A stretch of 64,000 nt of DNA from Terriglobia bacterium. GTDB taxonomy: Bacteria > Acidobacteriota > Terriglobia > Terriglobales > Acidobacteriaceae. Of the stretch, positions 45,563 to 53,691 are shown in pieces. Under the pieces are notes generated by a model. It did no database searches and was not told the origin of the DNA. It was given only the letters and a program-made list of their open reading frames with translations. A program made the translations under genes and the position numbers. The stretch is taken from contig JAIQFH010000024.1 in the NCBI GenBank assembly GCA_020073385.1, positions 1-64,000 on the forward strand, read 5' to 3'. The stretch's first letter is position 1. Every line of letters begins with the position of its first letter.

Positions 45563-45608
45563 CTTACAAGCAGGAGGTCGCAGGTTCGAGTCCTGCACTG
45601 CCCACCAT
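45563..45608 (+). repeat. attR, right 46-bp direct repeat (tRNA-Val 3' copy)
   Basis: This is identical over 46 bp to the anticodon-loop-to-CCA part of tRNA-Val. The bases before it do not continue the tRNA, so it is only the displaced 3' fragment that was the original chromosomal end, and not a working tRNA gene. Confidence 0.95.
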
Positions 45609-45676
45609 TTAACCATTCCTCTGATTGCGTTCGAAGTCGCTGGATCGCACGCACTTCCGAATGTAGATTCCATTAT

Positions 45677-46465
45677 GTGATACGAGGCGTGCTGCTGAGG
45701 TCTCTTGCGCTTGTCTTCTTGCAATGGCCAAGACTTCTTAGGCCACGAACTCGTGATAAAGACATCTGGAGGACCATAAACGATTTGGAGTCTTCATCGC
45801 GCCAAAGTAACCGGATATTCCTGCTCTCGCCGGCAAATCTCGCAGGCGTGCGGGCAGGGTACGTGATGGCGGAGAATGCAGGATCAGACCTTTCTCGCCG
45901 CCTGCGCGGGCAGGGCGTGACGCTCGCAGAAGTGTTCAGTTTTATCAGTGGGCTTTACTTTCGCGGCAAGTTGGCATATGCCCAGGCCTTCTCCTCGCCG
46001 CCATGCGGTGTATGTGGATGCCACGTTATTACCGCCGGCGGAGGCTTGCTTCCTCCAGAAACAGTGGTGAATCTGGACAAACTGCGTGAATTCGCAGCCA
46101 ACGGAATTGATCCATGCAACCAGCACTATCGCGCTCCGCTTGACCGCGATTGCATCGCGCTTTCGGACGCCGTAGGAAATTCATGTGAAATTGTTCTTCT
46201 CGGCAGCATCGCGACCCCCAAGTATGTTGAGCCCTTGCTTCAGATTTTTCGGGAGCGTCTAGTGTTTCCTGCGGACTTTGTCGGGCGTGGAGACATGAGC
46301 CGAGGTGGCCTGATGCTGCGATGCGTCGAAGCGGGAAAGGAACTTGTCTATACTCCGATTCTTGCTGCAACGCGGCGAGGGGCGAGGCCTCCAAAGCTTT
46401 CCCCATTCGCTGTTTCGCGAAAACTGCGTCAAGGCTCGAAGGACCGTTTCAATGAAGCGGGCTAG
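45677..46465 (+). CDS. Hypothetical protein, start uncertain
   Basis: I cannot assign a function. The conserved-looking part begins near NRIFLLSPANLAGVRAGYV and continues with EVFSFISGLYFRGKLAYAQ, the cysteine segment PPCGVCGCHVITAGGGLLPP and a C-terminal basic tail. I judge it to be one exon-like soluble protein of roughly 200-260 residues, and it looks to belong to a conserved acidobacterial family. The frame is open back through attR, but that part is tRNA sequence and cannot be protein. GTG at 45,677 is used here; GTG 45,689 and TTG 45,719 or 45,785 are alternatives. It lies just outside the island and was probably the original right neighbour of tRNA-Val. Confidence 0.65.
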   Translation: MIRGVLLRSLALVFLQWPRLLRPRTRDKDIWRTINDLESSSRQSNRIFLLSPANLAGVRAGYVMAENAGSDLSRRLRGQGVTLAEVFSFISGLYFRGKLAYAQAFSSPPCGVCGCHVITAGGGLLPPETVVNLDKLREFAANGIDPCNQHYRAPLDRDCIALSDAVGNSCEIVLLGSIATPKYVEPLLQIFRERLVFPADFVGRGDMSRGGLMLRCVEAGKELVYTPILAATRRGARPPKLSPFAVSRKLRQGSKDRFNEAG

Positions 46466-46711
46466 AGCTGCGTGCTTAACCTCCCGCACTTCGCACCGGA
46501 CTTGCCAGGCCCGCGCTTTCCCAAAGGTGCAGTGTGGAGGAACTGATTCCCAGAATTCGCGCGGTCTATCCCACAGTCAGACCGCACACTCTTTGACATG
46601 GAAGGTGCGCCTTGAATTCTTTTTGAGTCGCTAGCAAGTAGTAGTAGCGCGTAATCTTATGCGATGTGAAATCCTGGCAACGCACCGCATCTTGGAAGGG
46701 GACAAGAAATA

Positions 46712-47974
46712 ATGAGATCAGGCGTGTCGAATGGAAAAGCCGAAGTGTCGCGTCGCAAATTTCTGGCAGGTTCAACCGCGCTGGCGACGGCGGTGGGCGC
46801 TCTCTCCGGTGTCGGGACGGCTCAGGAAGCACAAGAGAGTGTTCGCAAGGCGAGTGATAAAAGCAAAAGCGATCCCGGCCCGACGAACTCATCCATTGAT
46901 GCGCAGAACCCTAGTTCAGTCGTGCCGCCTGTCACGGACGCGGGATCGGTGCCAATGTTTAAGTACCCCTTCTCGCTCTCGCACAAGCGTCTTCACCAGG
47001 GAGGATGGTCTCGGGAGGTCACGGTGCGTGAGTTACCGGTTTCGAAATCGATAGCCGGGGTTGATATGCGGCTCACCGCCGGGGGGATTCGCGAATTGCA
47101 TTGGCATGCCGCCGCCGAGTGGGCGTTCATGCTTTATGGAAGCGCACGAATTACCGCGATTGACGCCAACGGCAAGAGCTTTGTCGCGGATGTGAACGAA
47201 GGCGATCTTTGGTACTTTCCCACGGGGATTCCCCATTCCATTCAAGGGCTGGGACCCGATGGCGCCGAGTTCTTACTGGTATTCGATGACGGAAATTTTT
47301 CGGAATATGCCACTGTGCTGCTTTCCGAGTGGATGGCGCACACGCCAAGGGAAGTACTGGCCAAAAATTTCGGAGTTGGGACGCAGGCTCTGAACAAGCT
47401 GCAGACCCAGGAACTGTTTATCTTCCAGTCGGAAGTTCCGCCACCGTTGACCGCCGATCAGCGCGCGGCCGCAGGAGCAATGGGCCCATCTGCGCTGGAC
47501 TTTGCCTTTCGCCTCACGCAACAGCCGGTTACCCAGCGCACCAAAGGAGGAGAAGTGCGCATCATCGATTCCAGCCTCTTTAAAGCGTCGACCACGATCG
47601 CGGCGGCGATCGTAACCGTGCACCCGGGAGGGATGCGTGAACTTCACTGGCATCCCAATGCCGACGAGTGGCAATACTACATCAGCGGCAAGGGACGAAT
47701 GACGGTGTTCGCTACCGGATCGCGTGCTCGGACTGCGGATTTCGAAGCGGGCGACGTGGGTTACGTGCAACAGACCCTGCCCCATTACATCGAGAATACG
47801 GGCGATACAGATTTGCGCTTTTTGGAGATGTTCAAGAGTAGCTTCTATCAGGATCTGTCACTTTCGGAATGGTTGTCGCATACGCCGCCTGAACTTGTAA
47901 TGGCTCACCTTAACATCGACAAGGCGACGCTTGACGCGCTGCCAAAAGAGAAGTTGGTAATCGTACCGCACTAG
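46712..47974 (+). CDS. oxdC: Bicupin oxalate decarboxylase, Tat-exported
   Basis: This 420-residue enzyme probably converts oxalate to formate and CO2 with manganese. A Tat signal (SRRKFLAGSTALATAVG, residues 13-29) and a linker lead into two cupin domains, each with HxH, Glu and a later His: RELHWHAAAEW and GIPHSI in the first, RELHWHPNADEW and LPHYIENTG in the second. The lid has Glu198 in FSEYAT, at the place of the SENST lid whose glutamate is needed for decarboxylation rather than oxidation in B. subtilis. Substrate is inferred from family. The 246 bp upstream holds no gene. Confidence 0.9.
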   Translation: MRSGVSNGKAEVSRRKFLAGSTALATAVGALSGVGTAQEAQESVRKASDKSKSDPGPTNSSIDAQNPSSVVPPVTDAGSVPMFKYPFSLSHKRLHQGGWSREVTVRELPVSKSIAGVDMRLTAGGIRELHWHAAAEWAFMLYGSARITAIDANGKSFVADVNEGDLWYFPTGIPHSIQGLGPDGAEFLLVFDDGNFSEYATVLLSEWMAHTPREVLAKNFGVGTQALNKLQTQELFIFQSEVPPPLTADQRAAAGAMGPSALDFAFRLTQQPVTQRTKGGEVRIIDSSLFKASTTIAAAIVTVHPGGMRELHWHPNADEWQYYISGKGRMTVFATGSRARTADFEAGDVGYVQQTLPHYIENTGDTDLRFLEMFKSSFYQDLSLSEWLSHTPPELVMAHLNIDKATLDALPKEKLVIVPH

Positions 47975-48360
47975 ACTCAGACTTCGAGTTCGTGTCGCGG
48001 GAATGATCCCCCTCGCGATTCTTCCGACGGTTCCTGTCCGTATTGGTGATGGACGGCAGGGATTGGGGTAATCGATCGGGACATATCGCTGCGTGACGAC
48101 CCTGGGAGCGGTCGTGCCCCGCCCAGTGTGGTGAATGGCCGTCTCCAGTAAGGGGGACGGCAGTCCATACTTCATTCCTGCCCTTTCGCGTTCTGCGAGA
48201 AGCTGTTAGGATAATTTTGTGACGACGATTTACTCCAATTCTCATGGGCGGTTTATTGGCTGTCTCAATCTGGGTCGCCCGGAGCAGATTGGGCAATTTA
48301 TGCAATTCGTGCAACGCCGCATAAACCCTGGCGATTGCGCATCTCGTTGATTTGGCGAGT
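47975..48360. other. Intergenic region between oxalate decarboxylase and tRNA-Asp
   Basis: This 386-bp stretch shows no convincing coding frame. It has short imperfect palindromes (for example GTCCGTATTGGTGATGGAC near 48,035) and a TATAAT-like word is absent. It presumably carries the tRNA-Asp promoter. No known RNA family was recognised. Confidence 0.45.
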
Positions 48361-48437
48361 GGGGACGTAGTTCAGTTGGTTAGAACGCTGCCCTGTCACG
48401 GCAGAGGCCGCGGGTTCGAGTCCCGTCGTCCCCGCCA
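48361..48437 (+). tRNA. tRNA-Asp (GTC)
   Basis: This is a 77-nt cloverleaf with encoded CCA. Acceptor GGGGACG pairs with CGTCCCC, the D-arm is GTTCAGTTGGTTAGAAC, the anticodon loop is CTGTCAC with GTC, and the T-arm is GCGGGTTCGAGTCCCGT. The integrase of a large element ends about 107 bp downstream, so the 3' end of this tRNA is the probable attachment site. Confidence 0.97.
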
Positions 48438-48544
48438 TTCTTTTCAAGCACTTGCAACCCTAATGTCCAGCAACTCAGGGGATGTTAGGGGACGATAAGC
48501 GCCGAACGAGAATGGTCCCATCCGAGAATACTCCCAAGCAGCGC

Positions 48545-49756
48545 TCATTGGATTAGGTTTGTCTTCGGCAAAATACCTGTCGGCAAAATAGCGTCGACCA
48601 GTTTGTCCTGCGCCAAACGCTTGGTCTTCGATGTTGCCTGCAGGTACTTGTTCGTGACATGAAGGTTGCTGTGCCGCAAGTAGTCGCGGATTGTGAGCTG
48701 ATGTTCGCCCATCTCCGCCAGCATGCTTCCTACCGAGTGCCGAAACGTGTGCCAGCCCACACCTGTGATACCGATTCGTCTGAATGCAGGCTGAATCTTC
48801 TTCTTTAACACTGAAGCTAGATCTAACGGCTTGCTGCCCTGTAGTCTTTCGGAAGGGAATACGAAATCTTCCGGTTTGTTGTAGAGGCTTTGCGATCTCC
48901 ACTCCTGCAAGGAATGCTTCAGGCTTGGATGCATCGGCAGCAGTTTTGCAGATGCTTCCGTTTTGGTGCTCTTCAGATTTCCACCTCGACGCCAGTAGTA
49001 CGAGTGTTGGACGCTGATGCTCAGGTTGTCGAAATCGCACGACAGCCAGCGTAGCGCTCCGAGTTCGCCTTGACGTATACCCAAGGCACCTTCCAGAAAC
49101 ACGAGCAACTGATCCCGAAACTCCAGTTCCGCCAAACCGAGCTTGACCTGTTCCGATGACAAAACCATGGGGGATCTCTGACGTTTGGCGCTGATCCGCA
49201 CGCCGGTGCTCGGGCCTCGCTTGCCCCCCGTTCCCACCGGTATCCCTGAAGAGATTGGATTGTGGCCACAAAACTCCCATCGAACAGCGTGCGAAAACAA
49301 AGCCGACATCACACACTTGATTTTGGCTTTGGTCCCATCCGCAACTCCGGTCGCCCGTAGCCACCGCTCTACCTCGACAGTTTTGACTTGTTCTAGTGGT
49401 AGATTGCCCCAGCGTGGCACAATCCAGTTCTTTGCGTAAATTACGTACGCGTCCTGTGTGGATAAGGCTTTGAGAGGCAACTCCTCTTGAGTGTAATGCT
49501 CCCAGAGCGTATTGATTGTTGTTCGCCGCAGGTTCCTGTGTTCGCAGCGATTGTTTATGGTTAGCCGAAGAGCGTCTGCCGCTGAGTGTGCCGCAGATTC
49601 GGTCGGGTATTTCTTGACATCCCCAACCTGTGCTTTGCGATGCACCAGTTTCCCGTTGATGTCTTCTTCCCACCATCGGTAGACCCAGACTGCCGGTCCC
49701 TTCTTCCGCTCTTCTCGTTCGACGCTTCCGTGTTGATAACGTGTCCGTTTAAACAA
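48545..49756 (-). CDS. int: Tyrosine recombinase / integrase of the tRNA-Asp element
   Basis: This 403-residue phage-type integrase has an N-terminal MFKRTRYQHGSVERE, an arm-binding region, a core-binding helix domain (about residues 85-180), and catalytic segments GIRQGELGALRW, GWHTFRHSVGSM and DYLRHSNLHVTNKYLQ (nucleophile Tyr). The frame is open further upstream, but the TTG chosen here has an excellent AAAGGAG site 5 nt away. A strong inverted repeat covers that site and the start. It lies next to the tRNA and downstream of the excisionase-like gene on the same strand, the usual layout of integration modules. Confidence 0.93.
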   Translation of the reverse strand: MFKRTRYQHGSVEREERKKGPAVWVYRWWEEDINGKLVHRKAQVGDVKKYPTESAAHSAADALRLTINNRCEHRNLRRTTINTLWEHYTQEELPLKALSTQDAYVIYAKNWIVPRWGNLPLEQVKTVEVERWLRATGVADGTKAKIKCVMSALFSHAVRWEFCGHNPISSGIPVGTGGKRGPSTGVRISAKRQRSPMVLSSEQVKLGLAELEFRDQLLVFLEGALGIRQGELGALRWLSCDFDNLSISVQHSYYWRRGGNLKSTKTEASAKLLPMHPSLKHSLQEWRSQSLYNKPEDFVFPSERLQGSKPLDLASVLKKKIQPAFRRIGITGVGWHTFRHSVGSMLAEMGEHQLTIRDYLRHSNLHVTNKYLQATSKTKRLAQDKLVDAILPTGILPKTNLIQ

Positions 49757-49778
49757 AGTTTCTCCTTTGTTCAAACGG
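49745..49778 (-). promoter_or_regulatory. Inverted repeat over the integrase ribosome-binding site and start
   Basis: CCGTTTGAACAAAG and CTTTGTTTAAACGG on the coding strand pair over 13 of 14 positions, with the Shine-Dalgarno AGGAG in the loop and the TTG start inside the 3' arm. Just upstream is a second palindrome, GGTGTC-CGCC-GACACC (49,778-49,793). It could hide the ribosome site, terminate transcription or be an operator for excisionase binding. Confidence 0.6.
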
Positions 49779-49854
49779 TGTCGGCGGACACCGTCAGAAT
49801 AGATCGGCGATTCGTTTCGGTCGAGATGTTTTTTGTTCCTCACCCTGCCGATGG

Positions 49855-50103
49855 TCAGCTAGCGAGTTTGCCGAGCCAACGGTCCAGCGTGGAGGCACGA
49901 AAGCGCCAACGTTTTCCAACCTGGACAGCGGGAATTGATCCACGCCGTGCTTTCGTGCGAAGAGTTCGAGGGTGCATTCTGAGAAGTCTCGCGGCTTCTT
50001 CGGTGTCTAGCAGAGGCTCAAAATCTCGCTGGCTCTGAACCTGTTTTCTGTCTTTAACATCCTCGGTTGCCGAGTCGATAGTTTCATTCGCGCTCTCTAA
50101 CAT
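49855..50103 (-). CDS. xis: Excisionase-like helix-turn-helix protein
   Basis: This 82-residue protein ends in a MerR/HTH_17 domain, LLDTEEAARLLRMHPRTLRTKARRGSIPAVQVGKRWRF, in shorter words from residue 30 to 65. This is the winged HTH of excisionases and small DNA-binding proteins. The first 25 residues are acidic and polar. It starts the integrase operon. It may direct excision of the element or repress the integrase. Confidence 0.85.
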   Translation of the reverse strand: MLESANETIDSATEDVKDRKQVQSQRDFEPLLDTEEAARLLRMHPRTLRTKARRGSIPAVQVGKRWRFRASTLDRWLGKLAS

Positions 50104-50786
50104 TGGGGCACCACCTCACACCGCTGTGCTGGGTCAAAGTCCAGTTGATCTCCCAGCCAATCATCGGGTTCTAAACTGGAAGCAAATATTGGTCAAACGG
50201 GTTCACGCGTCGTCTCTCGCGTGTTTAGCAAGTCGTGTGATGCCTGCAGAGTAACCACTTGCCGCACAATCATTTAGCGCGTTGCATCGAAGACCTCTGA
50301 TGGTACGGTGACTGGGTGACTGCAGATCTATGAGGGGCTCATGCATCCGTTGCGTGCGGCTCGTAACTGCTTTGAACTGTGGTGGTTGAGCCAGAGAACC
50401 GCACGTGTAACTGGGAAGGATTCGATTATGGCTTATTGAGTCACCACCCGTAGCGATCTCAGTTGAAAAGTCGCACCGATTAGATGCGCGATTGATTGCT
50501 CGGTGCCCCAAGCGCCAATGCCGACGTTCGGCATACGCTTTGCAAGAGGGATGCGATTTCGAAACTTCGGTATTTCCCTAGAGTTTGTCTTGATTAAGAT
50601 ACTGTTGTCCTTCAGAGGAGCCGCCGTGTATCGACTTCTGAGTCTAGCCATTTACTCTTCAAGACCTGTCACTACCGCTTCTTCCGATCCAACCCTCCTC
50701 CGACAGAGCACGGGTAATCCGTTTATCGTCGCAAGCGATCCGATCGTTGTTTTCGTACGTGTCACAGATCGGGACGGATCTCTCCC
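50104..50786. other. Intergenic region between excisionase and Mrr-like gene
   Basis: This 683-bp stretch lies between two divergent genes. I find no convincing coding frame with a ribosome site. A few short palindromes are visible, including CCGCTGTGCTGGG-like words near 50,120, but nothing that I can name. It likely holds the promoters of the integration module and of the nuclease gene. Confidence 0.4.
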
Positions 50787-51968
50787 ATGACTAGCAAAGG
50801 GAAGAAAGTCCGAGTTGGCGCGCGCAGTATCGATGAGCCGTCTTTGCTGACCGAGCTTTCGGACGTACAGAAGAGAATCGAGACTTGGGCGACTGAAAGG
50901 GAGCTGTGGCACGACAGCGGCTTCCGAACGCCGTTCATCTTCCATGACGAACCTCCGCAGTCCCACGACACCCTTCTCCTAATAACAGAAGGGCCTCTGA
51001 TGAGGATCTATGAATCAGATGAGATTGAGGGCCCATTTCATAAGCTCTTAGAGGAGCTTGGCTATTGGTACGAGATGGAGAACCACTATACGTTCTCGCT
51101 TTACCCGGTCGATGATGTGCGCCGCGAAGATTTTCTTAGCTTGTACAGATGGCAGTGGCTCCAGAAGCTATCGGAAAAGAGGACGGTTGAGTTGCACACC
51201 GAAGTCTTCGAGCATTTCGCTAAATACCCGGACGATATGAACGATTTGCATTGGCGGAAGTTCGAAGAACTGCTGGACGCTATTTTCAAGAATCAGGGCT
51301 ATCGAACTGAGCTTGGTCCTGGCTCGAACGACGGTGGCATTGACCTACGGCTTTACGAAAACACGGCGAGGCCGGAGCTTGTCACCATCGTTCAGGCCAA
51401 GCGTTACTCAAACCCAATCAAGTTCGACTCTGTCGCGTCGCTCTTCGGCGTTACAACTATGGAAGGCGCACCGAAGGCGCTCTTTGCAACGACGTCCCGT
51501 TTTCAGCCAAAAGCTCAGAAGTTCGCTCTGATGAGCGAGTCCAAGGTTGATCTCCCGACATTGGAGTTGGCTGACGGCACTAGGATCGGCGAATGGTGCG
51601 GGGAAATCAGCAAGAATCTTAACCGGTACTTCACCGATGGAGTGAATGCGCCTCCAATGGTGTCTGAAGCAAAAGGAGAACTCACCGGAAAGATTGTTGT
51701 TGCGCGTGGGGGCTACAACTGCACGAACAATTTCTTCGCTAAGATCGAAGCCGACTTTCCCCATGAAGTGATCCTGCGCCCTATCGGTGACGAAATTGTC
51801 TCAGGAGACTGGACGGCAGGACATCATGTCGCGTCGGAAGCGAAGCCCGCAACATGGACTCAGGAATCGCGGTTATTGGCCGAGAAGACAAGTCCGACGG
51901 ACTTCAAGGTGTTGAGGAAGCATTTCTCGATCTGGGATGGCACTCCGCAATACTTCAACTCCAACTGA
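50787..51968 (+). CDS. Mrr-like restriction endonuclease domain protein
   Basis: This 393-residue protein has a PD-(D/E)XK nuclease core in the middle: HWRKFEELLDAIF (about residue 154), the Asp in SNDGGIDLRLY (about 181) and VQAKRYSN (about 202). It is followed by FATTSRFQPKAQKFA. Mrr enzymes cut methylated DNA; other members act in repair. The first 140 residues (with LLEELGYWYEMENHYTFSL) and the last 130 are not recognised. It stands alone in the element and could be an anti-invader or a self-protection function. No cognate methyltransferase is seen. Confidence 0.8.
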   Translation: MTSKGKKVRVGARSIDEPSLLTELSDVQKRIETWATERELWHDSGFRTPFIFHDEPPQSHDTLLLITEGPLMRIYESDEIEGPFHKLLEELGYWYEMENHYTFSLYPVDDVRREDFLSLYRWQWLQKLSEKRTVELHTEVFEHFAKYPDDMNDLHWRKFEELLDAIFKNQGYRTELGPGSNDGGIDLRLYENTARPELVTIVQAKRYSNPIKFDSVASLFGVTTMEGAPKALFATTSRFQPKAQKFALMSESKVDLPTLELADGTRIGEWCGEISKNLNRYFTDGVNAPPMVSEAKGELTGKIVVARGGYNCTNNFFAKIEADFPHEVILRPIGDEIVSGDWTAGHHVASEAKPATWTQESRLLAEKTSPTDFKVLRKHFSIWDGTPQYFNSN

Positions 51969-52131
51969 GGTGTGCGGCGAATCCCGCTGTTTGAAACGAA
52001 AGCTCTTCATCGGCCCTGATAAACGGGCTTGTAGTAATTTATGGGCCGCGCCCCGGATCGTCGCCAATGCAGAATAATCACTGACGGACAGAATCGAAGA
52101 CCGCGGTTTTGCGATTCGACAGCGGATAGTA

Positions 52132-52884
52132 TCAAAACACCCGGATGGGATATCGGGTCCACTCAAGACCAGCCTGCCGAAGCCCAAGAGAATATGCCCC
52201 CGCCTGTACGCCACTAAGGTCAAGGTCAACCCGTAGATCAGTAATGTGGTCGTGCAGTTCTGCCATCCCCGTCGCGCGCAAGATCTGGTCACCCGTTCCT
52301 GTGAGCAGACCGACGTCGTAGGGTCCCTCTTTGCTCCCAATCGGAAGATCAACAACCAGGTGTTTAGTAGTTCGCGAGATTTCCAGAGGTGCCTGATCCG
52401 CCTCAGGCTGGCTCTGCCCGCGCGCTACCGACCGCTCTCGAAGATCCAAGACGGCGGTCTCCGTCGCTTGCACCGAGTGTCGGTTTCGCACCCACAACCA
52501 TCCCCCGACCGCGAAGAGCAGAACAGCAGCAGCAGCCACCCAAGTCAGTACGCGTCGACGCTGGATCGCCGATTGCCTGCGAAACTCCTTGAATTCTTGG
52601 AAACACGGACTGCATGCGCCGAGGTGGTCAAGCCAAGGCTCCGCTTCGGTGAGAGACACCTTGCCTTGCGCTATGCCCTTGAGTAGAGCATTCCCCGGAC
52701 AGCCGATCCTCTCGGGGTTAGGGAACTCTGTCGCTAAGCCTTGCCGGAGAATATCAAGCAAGCGCTTGTCCGCCGCGTTGGATTGGCTTTCGGTGCTCAG
52801 AGAGAGTCCACTCGCTATTAGTTCAATCTGAAAATCAGCCCAAGTGTAACTGAAGGAGAGCGCAACGACACATTGACATTTCAT
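52132..52884 (-). CDS. ZAS-type anti-sigma-like membrane protein
   Basis: This 250-residue protein has a zinc-binding HxxxCxxC motif (DHLGACSPCFQEF, about residues 86-98), as in ZAS anti-sigma factors. One membrane segment follows (about 112-131, TWVAAAAVLLFAVGGWLWV), then a beta-rich outer domain. The start overlaps the stop of the upstream sigma-like gene by 4 nt, the classic arrangement of sigma and anti-sigma pairs. The target is presumably that protein. The first 40 residues look unusual for the family, so a later start is possible. Confidence 0.7.
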   Translation of the reverse strand: MKCQCVVALSFSYTWADFQIELIASGLSLSTESQSNAADKRLLDILRQGLATEFPNPERIGCPGNALLKGIAQGKVSLTEAEPWLDHLGACSPCFQEFKEFRRQSAIQRRRVLTWVAAAAVLLFAVGGWLWVRNRHSVQATETAVLDLRERSVARGQSQPEADQAPLEISRTTKHLVVDLPIGSKEGPYDVGLLTGTGDQILRATGMAELHDHITDLRVDLDLSGVQAGAYSLGLRQAGLEWTRYPIRVF

Positions 52885-53477
52885 CTACCTCCAGACAAAC
52901 GTGCTCGTAGAATTTTCAAGCGGCGTCGGAAACGAAGCATGACGCTATCTCCAGGAATTCCCAGAACGCGGCCAATGTGTTTCCAGGTATAGCCGTACTC
53001 GCGCGCAACCCAGACTTTGCGGCTCCAAGCGTCCATCCGATCAAGAATCTCCTGAGCATGAAGGGTGCCTTCAATGTCTTGCTGCTCCGCCTGATTCGCC
53101 GCACCAAGGACTTCCAACTCCTCGATGGAAGACACAAGACGGATCGTCTCCTCACGGAGTTGTTCCTTCTTCAGAGCCCGGTTAAGCCGATGGTAAAAGC
53201 TTCCGAGAAGATAGGCCTCCAGATCCCCGATCTCACCCCGCCTTCCCTTCATCCGATCGAGCGTCATGGAAACAGATTGCAGAACGCTTTCCCACACCTC
53301 AGCGACCAAGAGTCCGTCGTCATTGAATGGATTTTGTGATTGAACTTGTCGAACGTGGGCCAATGCCTTCGGCCACGCTGATCTAGCCGCTTTCAAGAGT
53401 TCGCTTTCGGTGGCCGAGTCTGGACGAGGGTTGACACCTGAAAGGACCCACTCCGGACCGGGTTCGGGGGCTGGCAT
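52881..53477 (-). CDS. Sigma-70-like (ECF-type) regulator
   Basis: This 198-residue protein has the outline of an ECF sigma factor: an N-terminal helical region with LEAYLLGSFYHRLNRALKKE (about residues 86-105), then a C-terminal helix-turn-helix of region 4 type, GYTWKHIGRVLGIPGDSVMLRFRR in short words over residues 162-186. Region 2 is poorly conserved, so promoter recognition is uncertain. It is translationally coupled to a ZAS-like anti-sigma protein. It may sense a signal at the membrane and switch on element genes. Confidence 0.65.
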   Translation of the reverse strand: MPAPEPGPEWVLSGVNPRPDSATESELLKAARSAWPKALAHVRQVQSQNPFNDDGLLVAEVWESVLQSVSMTLDRMKGRRGEIGDLEAYLLGSFYHRLNRALKKEQLREETIRLVSSIEELEVLGAANQAEQQDIEGTLHAQEILDRMDAWSRKVWVAREYGYTWKHIGRVLGIPGDSVMLRFRRRLKILRARLSGGR

Positions 53478-53691
53478 ACCAGTGCCTCACATCAGCAATT
53501 GCGTGGTACCCGGCCAGAGGGCTAACGCAAGCGTGCCATCCGACAGAAAGGGATGTCAAGAAGAACCCGAACGAGAACAGAAAGTAACGAAAATATTTTC
53601 GATAGGTTCGGTACTGTTTTGGTTCCTTTTATAGGTATGGGGCAACTGTGATTCTCGGAAGCAGAAGTCAGATGCACCGGTCGATTTGCCT

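Larger units (their letters stand above)
42001..45608. mobile_element. Small integrative island in tRNA-Val, 3.56 kb
   Basis: The island is bounded by perfect 46-bp direct repeats that include the 3' half of tRNA-Val. It encodes an intact-looking tyrosine integrase next to the left repeat and five small minus-strand genes or gene remnants. In the middle it holds a second integrase tail fused to a tRNA-Leu-like 3' fragment. There is no replication or transfer gene, so it looks like a mobilisable or satellite-type island, or a decayed remnant of a larger one. Confidence 0.88.

Noticed and set aside
45563-45608. A second tRNA-Val gene
   Set aside because: Only the 3' half from the anticodon loop is present; it is the attR repeat.
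45557-45676. N-terminal extension of the unknown gene through attR
   Set aside because: This part is tRNA sequence read as protein; it cannot be the natural start.
47858-48314. Minus-strand frames between the oxalate decarboxylase and tRNA-Asp
   Set aside because: They overlap each other and the end of oxdC, with no coding character.
48444-49676. Alternative minus-strand frame of 410 codons over the integrase
   Set aside because: It is in a different frame from the clear tyrosine recombinase and its text has no family motif.
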